From contig JAIYCQ010000005.1 of assembly GCA_027487945.1 (NCBI GenBank), forward strand, positions 1 through 41,924: a DNA stretch of 41,924 nucleotides. Reading direction: 5' to 3'. Under the pieces are notes generated by a model, which was not told the DNA's origin, made no database searches, and saw only the letters and a list, made by a program, of their open reading frames with translations. The position numbers and the translations under genes were made by a program. The number at the start of each line of letters is the position of its first letter. Position 1 is the first letter of the stretch. The DNA comes from Caulobacteraceae bacterium (GTDB lineage: Bacteria; Pseudomonadota; Alphaproteobacteria; Caulobacterales; Caulobacteraceae). This document shows, in pieces, positions 1-8,835 of this stretch.

Positions 1-986
1 ACCGCGCTGGCCCCCGGCTCGCGCAGGCTGGCGTCGACCGGCAGGCCGAGGATGGCGCGGGCGTGCAGTGCGAACTCGCTCTGGACCTGGGTGGCCAGGG
101 TGACGAGGCCCGTGTCGTGCGGGCGGGGGCTGACCTCGGAGAACCAGACGTCGTCGCCCTTCACGAACAGCTCGACCCCGAACAGGCCGCGGCCGCCCAG
201 GGCGGCGGTGACCTTGCCGGCGATGTCCCGGGCGCGGGCCAGGGCGGCGGCGGTCATCGGCTGCGGCTGCCAGCTCTCGACATAGTCGCCCTTCACCTGC
301 CGGTGGCCGACCGGGGCGCAGAAGGAGGTCTCGATCTCCCCGGACGCCCCGACGGCGCGGACGGTCAGCAGGGTGATCTCGAAGTCGAAGTCGATGCGGC
401 CCTCGACGATGACCAGCGCCGTTTCAACCCGGCCGGCGGACAGCGCGTAGTCCCAGGCCGCGCCGATGTCGGCCGCGGTCTCGACATAGGACTGGCCCTT
501 GCCCGACGAGCTCATCACCGGCTTCACGAAGCAGGGATAGCCGACCGCCGCCGCGCCCGCCTCCAGCGCCGCGCGGCTGTCGGCGAAGGCGTAGGGGCTG
601 GTCGGCAGGCCGAGCTGTTCTGCGGCCAGCCGGCGAATGCCCTCGCGGTTCATGGTCAGCTGGGCGGCGCGGGCGGTGGGGATGCAGACGGCGTCGCCGG
701 CGGCTTCCACCTCGGCCAGCACCTCGGTGGCGATGGCCTCGATCTCCGGCACGATCAGGTGCGGCTTCTCCAGCGCGATGACCGCCTTCAGCGCCGCCGC
801 GTCGGTCATGGTCACGACGTGGCTGCGATGCGCCACCTGCATGGCCGGGGCGTCGGCGTAGCGGTCGACGCCGATCACCTCGACCCCGAGCCGCTGCAGC
901 TCGATGGCCACTTCCTTGCCGAGCTCGCCGCAGCCCAGCAGCATGACCCGCGTGGCGGAGGGGGAGAGCGGGGTGCCGAGTTTCAT
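1..986 (-). CDS. purT: Formate-dependent phosphoribosylglycinamide formyltransferase PurT (3' end beyond window)
   Basis: PurT uses formate and ATP to formylate GAR in the third step of cytosolic purine synthesis, replacing the folate-dependent PurN. Reading leftward from ATG at 986 (GAGGAG sits 5 bases upstream) gives 328 codons with no stop before the edge. The start is [20 protein letters not shown], a Rossmann-like pre-ATP-grasp domain with [10 protein letters not shown]. The ATP-grasp domain follows: [25 protein letters not shown] (phosphate loop), then [11 protein letters not shown] and [12 protein letters not shown], a PurT/PurK-type metal-binding signature. Roughly the last 60 residues are missing, judged against the usual length of about 390. 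It lies 90 bases downstream of tkt on the same strand, separated by a palindromic repeat. Identification is firm. Confidence 0.95.
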   Translation of the reverse strand, partial: MKLGTPLSPSATRVMLLGCGELGKEVAIELQRLGVEVIGVDRYADAPAMQVAHRSHVVTMTDAAALKAVIALEKPHLIVPEIEAIATEVLAEVEAAGDAVCIPTARAAQLTMNREGIRRLAAEQLGLPTSPYAFADSRAALEAGAAAVGYPCFVKPVMSSSGKGQSYVETAADIGAAWDYALSAGRVETALVIVEGRIDFDFEITLLTVRAVGASGEIETSFCAPVGHRQVKGDYVESWQPQPMTAAALARARDIAGKVTAALGGRGLFGVELFVKGDDVWFSEVSPRPHDTGLVTLATQVQSEFALHARAILGLPVDASLREPGASA

Positions 987-1001
987 GATCGCTCCTCAAC
1001 C

Positions 1002-1067
1002 GGGGACATGCACTTCAGTGCGTGTCCCCAACAGCTGCGAGGGACACGCACTGAAGGGCATGTCCCC
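1002..1067. repeat. Repeat family A: inverted pair of 28-base palindromes
   Basis: Copy 1 (1002-1029) has left arm GGGGACATGCAC, loop TTCA and a right arm complementary over 12 positions with one G-U pair. Copy 2 (1041-1067) is the reverse complement with one change. The unit recurs at 26882-26909 and 35779-35806. It fills the tkt-purT gap and could fold in RNA from either strand; whether it terminates transcription is unknown, as no T-tract follows. Confidence 0.9.
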
Positions 1068-1076
1068 GACCTCGCC

Positions 1077-3053
1077 CTAGCCCAGCTTCGCCTTCGCCGC
1101 CTCGACCACCGCTTCGGCGGTGATGCCGAATTCCTTGTACAGCCGCTCGAACGGCGCCGAGGCGCCAAAGCCGGACATGCCGACGAAGACGCCGTCCTCG
1201 CCGATGAAGCGTTCCCAGCCGAACTTCACCGCCGCCTCGACCGCGACGCGGACGGGCGCCTTGCCGATGACCTCGGCGCGGTACTTCGCGGGCTGGGCCT
1301 CGAACAGCTCCCAGCAGGGGGTGGAGACCACGCGGGTCGGCACGCCGCCGGCCTGCAGCTGCTGGCGGGCGGCCATGGCGATGCCGACTTCCGTACCGGA
1401 GGCGAAGATCGTGACCTGGGCCGCGCCGCCCTCGGCCGCCGCCAGCTCATAGGCGCCCCTGGCCGACAGGTTCTCAGCCGAGGCGACGGTGCGGGCCACC
1501 GGCGTCTTTTGGCGCGACAGGGCCATGATCGACGGCGTCGTCTTCGTCTTCAGCGCCAGCTGCCAGCACTCGGCCGCCTCGACCGCGTCGGCCGGGCGGT
1601 AGACGTTCAGGTTGGGCATGGCGCGCAGGGACGCCAGATGCTCGACCGGCTGGTGAGTCGGGCCGTCTTCGCCCAGGCCGATGGAGTCGTGGGTCATCAC
1701 ATGGATCACCCGCACGCCCATCAGGGCGCCCAGCCGGATAGCCGCGCGGCTGTAGTCGGCGAAGCACATGAAGGTGCCGCTGTAGGGGATGACGCCGCCG
1801 TGCAGCGCCATGCCGTTCATCGCCGCCGCCATGCCGTGCTCGCGCACGCCGTAGTGGACATAGCGGCCGGCGTAGTCGGGCGCGTCGAAGGCGGCCATGC
1901 CCTTGACGAAGGTGTTGTTGGAGCCGGTCAGGTCGGCCGAGCCGCCGATCATCTCGGGGATGGAGGGCGTCAGGGCCGTCAGGGCCGCGCCGCTGTGGAT
2001 ACGGGTAGCGTTGGCGACAGGCTCGGCGATGTTGGCGGCGATATGGGCCTCCAGCGCCTCGAAGGCGCCCGCCGGCAGGTCGCCCTTCATGGCGCGGGTG
2101 AAGTCGGCGCCCTTGTCGCTGGCCTTGAGGCGGGCGTCCCACTTGCGGCGCTGCGAGCCGCCCTTGCGACCGGCCTTGCGCCAGGCCGCCTCGATGTCGG
2201 CCGGGATCTCGAACGGCGGCGAGGTCCAGTCCATGGCCTTGCGCGCCTCGACCGCCTCGGCATCGAACAGCGAATAGCCGTGTCCGTGCACGTCGCCTTC
2301 CTTGGGGCCGGCGCCCTTCGAGATCTTCGTCTTGCACGCAATCATGGTCGGGACCGACTGCTTCGTCGCCCAGCGCATCGCCGCGGCGATCTTGCCGTGG
2401 TCGTGGCCGTCGACGGCCTTCACCGCCCAGCCGGCCGCCTTGAAGCGCAGCATCTGGTCGCCGGTCTCGGAGATGGTCGCCGCGCCGTCGATGGTGGTGT
2501 TGTTGTCGTCGAACAGCACGGTCAGCTTGCTGAGCTTCAGGCGGCCGGCGAGGCTGATCGCCTCCTGGCTGACGCCCTCCATCAGGCAGCCGTCGCCGGC
2601 GATGACCCAGGTGCGGTGGTCGACCAGATCATCGCCGTAGCCGGCGTTCATCGAGCGCTCGGCCATGGCCAGGCCCACGGCGGTGGCGATGCCCTGACCC
2701 AGCGGGCCGGTGGTCACCTCGACGCCGGGCGTGTGGCCGTACTCGGGGTGGCCGGCTGTGTTGCTGCCCCACTGACGGAAGTTGCGGATCTGGTCCATGG
2801 TCACGGCCTTGAAGCCGGACAGGTGCAGCAGGCTGTAGATCAGCATCGAGGCGTGGCCGGCCGACAGCACGAAGCGGTCGCGGTCGGCCCAGTCCGGCTT
2901 GCTCGCGTCGTAGCGCAGGAACTTCGTCCAGAGCACGGTGGCGACGTCCGCCAGGCCCATCGGCGCGCCCTGGTGGCCGGACTTTGCGGCGTGGACGGCG
3001 TCCATCGAGAGGACGCGGATGGCGTCGGCCATCTTCACGGGGCTGACGGTCAT
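1077..3053 (-). CDS. tkt: Transketolase
   Basis: This thiamine-diphosphate enzyme moves two-carbon ketol units in the non-oxidative pentose phosphate pathway. The 658-aa length is typical. Visible motifs in order: GHQGAPMGLADVA near residue 25, the ThDP/metal-binding stretch GDGCLMEGVSQEA followed by DDNNTTIDG, the pyrimidine-domain segment YVHYGVREHGMAAAMNG, THDSIGLGEDGPTHQPVEHL, and the C-terminal domain ending VEAAKAKLG. I chose ATG at 3053 (MTVSPVKMADAIR) because it begins at the conserved N-terminal helix and has GAAGG upstream; an in-frame upstream start at 3104 adds 17 unconserved residues. It is divergent from zauP across 133 bases and upstream of purT. Confidence 0.97.
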   Translation of the reverse strand: MTVSPVKMADAIRVLSMDAVHAAKSGHQGAPMGLADVATVLWTKFLRYDASKPDWADRDRFVLSAGHASMLIYSLLHLSGFKAVTMDQIRNFRQWGSNTAGHPEYGHTPGVEVTTGPLGQGIATAVGLAMAERSMNAGYGDDLVDHRTWVIAGDGCLMEGVSQEAISLAGRLKLSKLTVLFDDNNTTIDGAATISETGDQMLRFKAAGWAVKAVDGHDHGKIAAAMRWATKQSVPTMIACKTKISKGAGPKEGDVHGHGYSLFDAEAVEARKAMDWTSPPFEIPADIEAAWRKAGRKGGSQRRKWDARLKASDKGADFTRAMKGDLPAGAFEALEAHIAANIAEPVANATRIHSGAALTALTPSIPEMIGGSADLTGSNNTFVKGMAAFDAPDYAGRYVHYGVREHGMAAAMNGMALHGGVIPYSGTFMCFADYSRAAIRLGALMGVRVIHVMTHDSIGLGEDGPTHQPVEHLASLRAMPNLNVYRPADAVEAAECWQLALKTKTTPSIMALSRQKTPVARTVASAENLSARGAYELAAAEGGAAQVTIFASGTEVGIAMAARQQLQAGGVPTRVVSTPCWELFEAQPAKYRAEVIGKAPVRVAVEAAVKFGWERFIGEDGVFVGMSGFGASAPFERLYKEFGITAEAVVEAAKAKLG

Positions 3054-3186
3054 GGCGGGGCCTTCGGACTGAGTCTGTGTTGCGCGGATGGCGCCCGTTC
3101 GCACGGGAGGGCGTTTCTTTCAACCCGCCTTCCTGTCGCGTCCCGGCGCAGGCTATAGAGATTCAGCAGATCAAGGAGCCGCCGGA

Positions 3187-3471
3187 ATGACGGGTGAGGC
3201 TGAAGGAAGCGCCCTCGACCTGGCCGCGCGCCGGCTGGAGCGCGCGATCGCCATGCTAGAAAGCCGCATGGCCGAGAAGATGGCCGTTGCGGGCGCCGAG
3301 GCCGGCGGTCTGTTCGACCAGGACCGCGCCCGGCTGGCGGCCGAGCTGGACGCCGCCCGCGCCCGCGAGCGCGCGCTGGAAGAGGCCGGGGCCCAGGCGT
3401 CCGAAGCGCTCGGCCGCGCCATCGAGGAAATCCGCGCCGCCCTCGGCGAACCCGTCGAAGCGGAGGCCTGA
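3187..3471 (+). CDS. zauP: ZauP-like coiled-coil protein (DUF4164 type) upstream of ZapA
   Basis: A 94-aa acidic, alanine-rich protein. Most of it (about residues 8-90) has the heptad pattern of a coiled coil: LDLAARRLERAIAMLESRM, then LAAELDAARARERALEEAG. In Caulobacter, ZauP is the small coiled-coil protein encoded directly upstream of ZapA, and the two together focus the cytokinetic FtsZ ring. Size, composition and position all fit; the assignment rests on synteny as much as on sequence. AAGGAG at 3173-3178 sits 8 bases before ATG 3187. The stop is followed after 3 bases by the zapA start, so the two are surely cotranscribed. A candidate -10 (GCTATAGA) lies near 3154. Confidence 0.8.
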   Translation: MTGEAEGSALDLAARRLERAIAMLESRMAEKMAVAGAEAGGLFDQDRARLAAELDAARARERALEEAGAQASEALGRAIEEIRAALGEPVEAEA

Positions 3472-3474
3472 CCG

Positions 3475-3801
3475 ATGGCCCAGGTCACCGTCAACATCAA
3501 CGGCAAGCCCTACAGCGTCGGGTGCGAAGACGGCCAGGAACGCCACCTGACCGAGATCGCCCGGCTGTTCGACCAGCAGGTCCGCCAGGTCAGCCAGGAC
3601 GTCGGCCAGCTGGGCGAGACCCGACTGTTCCTGATGGGCGCCCTGCTGCTGGCCGACGAGATGGCCGACCTCAAACTGCGCCTGTCGCACATGCAGGGCG
3701 AGGTCGCCCGCCTGCAGACCGACCAGGCCAGGGTCGAGGTCAAGGCGGTCACGGCGCTGGAGAATGCGGCGAAGCGGATCGAGAAGATCGCGGGGGGGTA
3801 G
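3475..3801 (+). CDS. zapA: Cell division protein ZapA
   Basis: ZapA is a small cytoplasmic FtsZ-binding protein that bundles protofilaments and stabilises the Z ring. The 108-aa protein opens with the typical beta-hairpin (AQVTVNINGKPYSVGCEDGQE), followed by HLTEIARLFDQQVRQVSQDVG and RLFLMGALLLADEMADLK, the conserved globular ZapA head. The C-terminal coiled coil runs from about residue 62 to the end (LRLSHMQGEVARLQTDQARVE). It starts 3 bases after zauP. Downstream lie repeats, a candidate 6S RNA and the 5-formyl-THF cyclo-ligase gene, the zapA-ssrS-ygfA order known in many proteobacteria. Confidence 0.93.
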   Translation: MAQVTVNINGKPYSVGCEDGQERHLTEIARLFDQQVRQVSQDVGQLGETRLFLMGALLLADEMADLKLRLSHMQGEVARLQTDQARVEVKAVTALENAAKRIEKIAGG

Positions 3802-3810
3802 GCGCCCGTT

Positions 3811-3963
3811 CTCCCTCCCCCTTGTGGGGAGGGTGGCTTGGCGAGCGCAGCGAGACGAGACGGGGGGGCAAGCAGCGATCCTCACCTGACTCAGAAGGCG
3901 GCCAACGCTTGCCCCACCCTGGTCGCTTCGCGACCTGTCCCTCCCCACAAGGGGGAGGGAGAG
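3811..3963. repeat. Repeat family C: composite element with inverted ends
   Basis: The ends are inverted copies of a C-rich unit: CTCCCTCCCCCTTGTGGGGA begins at 3811, and its reverse complement ends near 3963. Each end also folds on itself (CCTCCCC with GGGGAGG). The middle holds further small palindromes such as GGTCGCTTCGCGACC near 3921. It follows the zapA stop by 10 bases. No open frame in it looks like a protein. Such non-autonomous palindromic elements are common in GC-rich alphaproteobacteria. Confidence 0.8.
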
Positions 3964-4029
3964 CTTGTGACCGCCCCCCCGACCCCCTATCTTGGCTCCC
4001 GGCGGGTCTGCTGCGGCTCTCGTCGAAGG

Positions 4030-4185
4030 CAAACTAATCCCGGGGACCTTAATTCACCTCCAGGGAGCTGTCCCTGCCGGGGTCCGTGGACCTCGGCACA
4101 CGGCGCCCACCTGTCCACGACAGGTCCGAGGGGATTGAAACGCCTTCACGGCTCTACGCGGCGCCGCCACCTTCTTGCCGGCTCA
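4030..4185 (+). ncRNA. ssrS: Candidate 6S RNA (ends approximate)
   Basis: 6S RNA binds the sigma70 RNA polymerase holoenzyme as a promoter mimic. The call rests mainly on position: in many proteobacteria ssrS lies between zapA and the 5-formyl-THF cyclo-ligase gene, as here. The segment is non-coding, not a repeat, and foldable. CAGGGA (4061-4066) pairs with TCCCTG (4071-4076). A nested arm has CCTCGG (4091-4096) pairing with CCGAGG (4126-4131) around ACCTGT/ACAGGT with a 5-base loop. I could not confirm the outer closing stem by eye, so the ends are uncertain. A covariance-model search with the Rfam 6S family would decide. Confidence 0.5.
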
Positions 4186-4190
4186 GTTCG

Positions 4191-4282
4191 TGGTTCGACA
4201 CGCCTGTTGCGCAGGCTGCTCACCATGACAATTCTGGGCTAGTCATCCTGAGCAGGCGCGAAGCGCCGTGTCGAAGGACGCA
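4191..4282. repeat. Repeat family B, inverted pair
   Basis: Two copies face each other: an inverted, diverged copy at 4191-4229 (TTCGACACGCC to CACCATGAC) and a direct copy at 4242-4282 (GTCATCCTGAGCAGG to GTGTCGAAGGACGCA). The right end holds GAAGGA (4273-4278), 8 bases before the GTG start of the next gene, so the element probably provides its ribosome-binding site. Other pairs are at 13589-13677, 15221-15374 and 26931-27034. Confidence 0.85.
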
Positions 4283-4286
4283 CAGT

Positions 4287-4889
4287 GTGACCGACCCCCG
4301 CCTCGCCGCCGCAAAGATCACGCTGCGGCTGGACGCCCGGGCGCGGCGCAAGGCGCTGATGGTCGAACATCCCGAGGCCGACTGGATGGCCGCCGACCAT
4401 GCCGAGGCCATGCTGGCCGCGACCGGCCGCACCCGACCCGGCGTCATCGCCCTCTACAAGGCCCTGGGCGCCGAACTCGACCCCCGTCCGCTGGGCGAGA
4501 CCCTGCGCAAGGCCGGCTGGGCGCTGACCCTGCCGGCGGTCGTCGCCGAGGACGCGCCGCTGGCGTTCCGCGCCTGGAGCCCGGGCGAGCCGCTGGCCCA
4601 CGACCTGTCGGGCCTGCCCGCGCCGCTGGCGACGGCGGCGCAGGTCCGGCCCGACCTGGTGATCGTGCCGCTGCTGGCCTTCGACCGCCGGGGCGAGCGC
4701 CTGGGTCAGGGCGGCGGCCACTACGACCGGACGCTGGCGGCGCTGCGCGGCGAGCCCTCGCCCCCCGCATTCATCGGCCTCGCCTACAGCGGTCAGGAGC
4801 GGGCCGACCTGCCCCGCGAGGCGCATGACGAGCCGCTCGATGGGATTCTGACCGAGGCGGGGTATATAGCCGTCCGAAAGGACCTCTGA
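4287..4889 (+). CDS. 5-formyltetrahydrofolate cyclo-ligase
   Basis: Converts 5-formyl-THF to 5,10-methenyl-THF with ATP, returning stored formyl-folate to one-carbon metabolism. The 200-aa protein shows the basic N-terminal region (AAAKITLRLDARARRKALMVE), a central ALYKALGAELD segment, and the family signature FDRRGERLGQGGGHYDRTL near residues 130-150, where the usual Y-Y-D-R is H-Y-D-R. The end is DGILTEAGYIAVRKDL. I chose GTG at 4287 because it follows GAAGGA by 8 bases and gives a normal N-terminus; earlier starts would translate the repeat. The stop directly abuts the next ATG, so it is cotranscribed with the phosphoesterase gene. Confidence 0.9.
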   Translation: MTDPRLAAAKITLRLDARARRKALMVEHPEADWMAADHAEAMLAATGRTRPGVIALYKALGAELDPRPLGETLRKAGWALTLPAVVAEDAPLAFRAWSPGEPLAHDLSGLPAPLATAAQVRPDLVIVPLLAFDRRGERLGQGGGHYDRTLAALRGEPSPPAFIGLAYSGQERADLPREAHDEPLDGILTEAGYIAVRKDL

Positions 4890-5726
4890 ATGCGCTTTGC
4901 TTTCTTCGGCGACGTGGTCGGCAAGTCGGGCCGCGACGGCCTCGCCGACCACCTGCCCGGACTTCGCCGCCGCCTCGGGCTCGAGTTCGTCATCATCAAC
5001 GCCGAGAACGCCGCCGCCGGCTTCGGGATCACCGAGAACACGGCGCGTGAGCTGTTCGACGCCGGCGCCGACTGCCTGACGCTCGGCAACCACAGCTGGG
5101 ACCAGAAGGAGGCGCTGACCTACATCGTGCGCGAGCCGCGCCTGATCCGGCCGGCCAATTACCCGATCCTGTCCGACGCCCCGGGCCGCGGCGCCAACCT
5201 GTTCCAGACCCAGAGCGGCAAGACCATCTATGTCGTCAACCTGCTGGGCCGGGTGCACATGGACGCCATGGACGACCCCTTCGCCGCCGCCGATCGCGAG
5301 CTGGACAAGGCCCCGCTGGCCCAGGTGGCCGACGCCGTGGTCGTCGACATGCACTGCGAGGCGACCAGCGAGAAGATGGCCATGGGCCACTACTGCGACG
5401 GTCGCGCCAGCCTGGTCGTCGGCACCCACACCCACGTCCCGACCGCTGACTGCCAGATCCTTCCGGGCGGCACCGCCTACCAGACCGACGCCGGGGCCTG
5501 CGCCGACTACGACAGCGTCATCGGCAACCAGAAGGAAGAACCGCTCCGCCGGTTCACCACCAAGATCAGCCAGGGCCGCTACCAGCCGGCCTTCGGCCCG
5601 GCCACCGTCTGCGGCGTCTTCGTCGAGACCGACGACCGCACGGGCCTGGCCAAACGCATCGAGCCGATCCGCATCGGCGGCCGGCTGAGCGAGCATGTGC
5701 CGGTGGTGGAACTGGCGACCGCTTAG
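4890..5726 (+). CDS. YmdB-like metallophosphoesterase (TIGR00282 family)
   Basis: A 278-aa cytoplasmic calcineurin-fold phosphodiesterase. Family members hydrolyse 2',3'-cyclic nucleotides; the physiological substrate here is unknown. Metal-ligand motifs appear in order: FFGDVVGKSGRD at the start, INAENAAAGFGIT near residue 35, LTLGNHSWDQKE near 68, VDMHCEATSEKMAMG near 152, and VVGTHTHVPTAD near 178. The C-terminal QTDAGACADYDSVIGNQKEE is also characteristic. Its ATG follows the stop codon of the cyclo-ligase gene with no gap. It ends 6 bases before the convergent PhoD-like gene. Confidence 0.92.
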   Translation: MRFAFFGDVVGKSGRDGLADHLPGLRRRLGLEFVIINAENAAAGFGITENTARELFDAGADCLTLGNHSWDQKEALTYIVREPRLIRPANYPILSDAPGRGANLFQTQSGKTIYVVNLLGRVHMDAMDDPFAAADRELDKAPLAQVADAVVVDMHCEATSEKMAMGHYCDGRASLVVGTHTHVPTADCQILPGGTAYQTDAGACADYDSVIGNQKEEPLRRFTTKISQGRYQPAFGPATVCGVFVETDDRTGLAKRIEPIRIGGRLSEHVPVVELATA

Positions 5727-5732
5727 TCGACC

Positions 5733-7304
5733 TCAGCCCTGGACGAGCCTGGCCTCACCGTTCGGGACGACCCAGGTCGCCCGGGTGGTCAGGGTCCCGT
5801 CACGGCTGGAGACCTTGTCGAGGACCTTGAACTCGGTCCGCCACCGCTCGGGCGTCACGTCGCAGACAACGTAGCCGCGCTGGGCGTTGTTGAACTTCAG
5901 GAACGGGTTCCGGGCCTGGATGCGGACGCCGTCGGGGCGCTGGTCCACGCCGTCGCCAGACGAGCTGATCGAGGTGGTGACGAACTCCGTCGCCACCGCC
6001 GGGCCCTCCGGCTGGCGACCGTCGATGTGGAGTTCACCCGCATAGTTCTGATGCTCGTCGCCGGTCAGCACGACCACATTGTCGATCCGGCGGTCGCGGA
6101 TGTGGCGTAGCAGCCGCTCGCGCGGGATCTGGTAGCCGGCCCAGGTGTCGAGGTTGTAGCCGAGCCCGTCCTGCTGATCCCGGTTCAGGTCCATGATCAT
6201 CACCTGCTGGGCCAGCGCCTTCCAGCGGGCGTCGGAGCCGGCGAGGGCGCCGAACAGCCAGCGCTCCTGGGCCTCGCCCAGCATCTGGGCGGCCGGATCG
6301 CGCACCGCCGGACAGGTCGTCGCCCAGCGGCCCTCGCACGGCTGGTCGCTGCGAAACTGCCGGGTGTCCAGCAGGTTCAGGTCCAGCAGGTCGCCGTAGC
6401 GGGCGCGGCGATAGATCTGCATCGCCGCCCCGCCCGGGAAGGCCGAGCGTCGCAGGGGCGTGTTCTCGTAGTAGGCCTGCATCGCAGACTGCTGGCGCAG
6501 CCTGAAGACCGCCGGGTCAGTGCCGTCCTGGTCGATCGCCTGCGCCCAGTTGTTGTCGATCTCGTGGTCGTCCCACACCGAGAACCAGGCCGCCGAGGCG
6601 TGCGAGGCCTGGAGGTCGGCGTCCATCTTGTAGAGGGCGTACCGGCGTCGGTAGTCGTCGAGGCTGTAGATCTCGCCGCCGATATGCTGGCGGGGATTTT
6701 CCCGGGGGCCATCGGGGCTGTTCCAGAGGCGCGAGCCGCGGCCCTCGTAGATGTAGTCGCCGTAGCAGTAGATGAAGTCGAGCTCCTCGCCGGCCGCCTT
6801 GCGGTGGGCTGTGTAGTAGCCCTGTTCATATGACTGGCAGCCGACGACCCCGAAGCGGACCTGGGCGACCTTGTCTCCAGGAGCCGGCGTGGTCCTGGCC
6901 CGGCCGACGCCGCTGCGTTCGGCTCCGGCGGTGAAACGATAGAAGTAGGGGCGGGCGGGGCTGAGGCCGGCGACCTCGACATGCACGCTGTGGCCCAGTT
7001 CCGGGCGGGCGATCGCCTCGCCCTTGCGGACGACCTGGGCGAAGGCCGCATCGGCGGCCACCTCCCACTGGACGGCCATCGGGGCGGACGGCATGCCGTG
7101 TCCGGGCTCCAGAGGGCGCGGGGCCAGGCGGGTCCAGATCACGAAGCCGTCAGGCGCGGGGTCGCCCGCCGCCACCCCGAGCTGGAACGGGTAGTCGGGG
7201 AACACGGGCTGGGCCAGGGCGCGGTTCCAGGCGAGGCTTGCGCCGCCGGCGACGAGGGACAGCAGCAGGCCCCGGCGGGACAGGGCGTCAGGTGCGGTCG
7301 GCAT
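5733..7304 (-). CDS. Exported PhoD-like alkaline phosphatase
   Basis: A 523-aa secreted phosphomonoesterase or phosphodiesterase of the PhoD family, expected to use metal ions and act in the periplasm. The N-terminus has a Tat-type signal (SRRGLLLSLVAGGASLAW, cleavage near ALA-Q at about residue 32). An N-terminal fibronectin-like domain follows (FQLGVAAGDPAPDGFVIWTRLAP), then the catalytic domain: GVVGCQSYEQGYY, FIYCYGDYIYEG, WFSVWDDHEIDNNWAQ, LLDTRQFRSDQPC and VVLTGDEHQNYAG. All match the PhoD metal-centre motifs. GGAGA lies upstream of ATG 7304. It is divergent from the histidine phosphatase gene. No PhoB box was recognised. Confidence 0.93.
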   Translation of the reverse strand: MPTAPDALSRRGLLLSLVAGGASLAWNRALAQPVFPDYPFQLGVAAGDPAPDGFVIWTRLAPRPLEPGHGMPSAPMAVQWEVAADAAFAQVVRKGEAIARPELGHSVHVEVAGLSPARPYFYRFTAGAERSGVGRARTTPAPGDKVAQVRFGVVGCQSYEQGYYTAHRKAAGEELDFIYCYGDYIYEGRGSRLWNSPDGPRENPRQHIGGEIYSLDDYRRRYALYKMDADLQASHASAAWFSVWDDHEIDNNWAQAIDQDGTDPAVFRLRQQSAMQAYYENTPLRRSAFPGGAAMQIYRRARYGDLLDLNLLDTRQFRSDQPCEGRWATTCPAVRDPAAQMLGEAQERWLFGALAGSDARWKALAQQVMIMDLNRDQQDGLGYNLDTWAGYQIPRERLLRHIRDRRIDNVVVLTGDEHQNYAGELHIDGRQPEGPAVATEFVTTSISSSGDGVDQRPDGVRIQARNPFLKFNNAQRGYVVCDVTPERWRTEFKVLDKVSSRDGTLTTRATWVVPNGEARLVQG

Positions 7305-7430
7305 GGCGTTTCTCCGCTGTGAGCCTTCGCCCTAGCGCCGATATGTGACAGTCCGGCGTTGGGGAATCCGGAGGCGTATCCATCGAATCTCCACTGGTCT
7401 TTGGCGCCGCCCACCGATAGGCGCGGAGGC

Positions 7431-8039
7431 ATGACCGTCTACCTCGTCCGCCACGGCCAGACCGAGTTCAACGCCGCCGGCCGCTACCAGGGTCGGCTCG
7501 ACTCGCCGCTGACCGCGCTGGGCCGCTCCCAGGCGGCGCGGGTCGGGAGCCTTCTGGCGACACTGACAGGCCCCGGCGCCCGGCTCGTTTCAAGCCCGCT
7601 CGGCCGGGCCATGGCCACCGCGGCGATCATCGCCGAAAGGGCGGGCCTGCCTGCGGCCTTCACCGACGGCCGCCTGGCGGAGATCAGCCTTGGCAGCTGG
7701 GACGGGATGACCGACGAGGATATCGAGTTCGCCTCGCCCGGCGCCCGCAAGGGGACAGATCGCTGGAACTGGCACTTCAGCTCTCCGGACGGCGAGCGGT
7801 ATGAGCAGGTGGCCGCCCGGGCCGGGGCCTGGCTGTCGGAGGCGGTCGCCGCGAACGCGCCGCTGATCGCCGTCAGCCATGGTGTCACCGGACGTGTGAT
7901 CCGGGGCCTTCACGCTGGATTGCCGCGCGAGGAAGCGCTCAAACTGGACGTCCCGCAGGATGCAGTCTTCCGCCTCGACGCGCGGGGCGTGGAGCGGATC
8001 GACTGCGTACCGCTGGAAACCGCCGCCGCCGGACGCTAG
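7431..8039 (+). CDS. Histidine phosphatase family protein (phosphoglycerate mutase-like)
   Basis: A 202-aa cytoplasmic protein opening with the phosphohistidine signature [19 protein letters not shown], followed by [16 protein letters not shown] and [16 protein letters not shown]. The second catalytic histidine is in [15 protein letters not shown] near residue 147, and the acidic residue is in [18 protein letters not shown]. The family includes cofactor-dependent phosphoglycerate mutases, cobalamin-pathway phosphatases and broad-specificity phosphatases; the substrate cannot be named here. GGAGG precedes ATG 7431 closely. The gene lies 40 bases upstream of yebC, a probable pair. Confidence 0.88.
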   Translation: MTVYLVRHGQTEFNAAGRYQGRLDSPLTALGRSQAARVGSLLATLTGPGARLVSSPLGRAMATAAIIAERAGLPAAFTDGRLAEISLGSWDGMTDEDIEFASPGARKGTDRWNWHFSSPDGERYEQVAARAGAWLSEAVAANAPLIAVSHGVTGRVIRGLHAGLPREEALKLDVPQDAVFRLDARGVERIDCVPLETAAAGR

Positions 8040-8079
8040 AAGCGCGCAACACCATTTTCCGACGAGACCAAACCGACCC

Positions 8080-8835
8080 ATGGCCGGCCACTCAAAATTC
8101 AAGAACATCATGCACCGCAAGGGCCGCGCCGACGCGCAGCGGTCCAAGCTGTTTTCCAAGCTTTCGCGGGAAATCACCGTGGCCGCCAAGACCGGCCTGC
8201 CCGATCCGGCCATGAACCCGCGCCTGCGCCTCGCCGTGAACAACGCCAAGGCCGAGTCGGTGCCGAAGGACGTCATCGAGCGCGCCATCAAGAAGTCGCA
8301 GATGGGCGACGCCGCCGACTACTCCGAAATCCGCTATGAGGGCGTCGGCCCCGGCAGTGTCGGGATCATCGTCGAGGTGCTGACCGACAACAAGAACCGC
8401 GCCGCCGCCAACGTGCGCTCGCTGTTCTCCAAGCTCGGCGGAAACATGGGCGCGACCGGCTCGGTGGCCTTCAACTTCGACCGCATGGGCGAGATCACCT
8501 ATCCCGGCAAGGTCGCGGGCGAGGACGCCATGATGGAAGCCGCCATCGAGGCCGGCGCCGCCGATGTCGAATCGGACCTGGGCGAAGAGGGCTCCGGCCA
8601 CACCGTCTACACCGCCTTCGAGGACCTCAACGAGGTCGCGTCGGCGCTGGAGAAGATGTTCGGCGAGGCGTCCTCGACCAAGATCATCTGGCGTCCCAAA
8701 AGCACCGTGACCGTCGAGGGCGAGAATGTCGCCACCCTGATGCGCCTGCTCGACGCCCTCGAGGACGACGACGACGTGCAGAACGTCTACTCCAACGAGG
8801 ACATCAGCGACGCGGATATGGCGAAGCTGGGGTAG
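8080..8835 (+). CDS. yebC: YebC/TACO1 family protein
   Basis: A 251-aa protein with the hallmark start [20 protein letters not shown], then [56 protein letters not shown] and [18 protein letters not shown]. The family has been described as DNA-binding regulators and, for some members, as factors easing ribosome stalling at difficult motifs; which applies here is not visible. In many bacteria yebC sits beside ruvCAB. Here two leftward genes separate them. Its 3' end overlaps the convergent acyltransferase gene by 32 bases. Confidence 0.95.
   Translation: MAGHSKFKNIMHRKGRADAQRSKLFSKLSREITVAAKTGLPDPAMNPRLRLAVNNAKAESVPKDVIERAIKKSQMGDAADYSEIRYEGVGPGSVGIIVEVLTDNKNRAAANVRSLFSKLGGNMGATGSVAFNFDRMGEITYPGKVAGEDAMMEAAIEAGAADVESDLGEEGSGHTVYTAFEDLNEVASALEKMFGEASSTKIIWRPKSTVTVEGENVATLMRLLDALEDDDDVQNVYSNEDISDADMAKLG

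Noticed and set aside
63..3158. 1031-codon open frame opposite purT and tkt
   Set aside because: It is a shadow of two strongly conserved genes in very GC-rich DNA; its product is Arg/Gly/His/Asp-rich nonsense with no motif.
4239..5696. 485-codon frame opposite the cyclo-ligase and phosphoesterase genes
   Set aside because: Antisense shadow of two genes with full family motifs.
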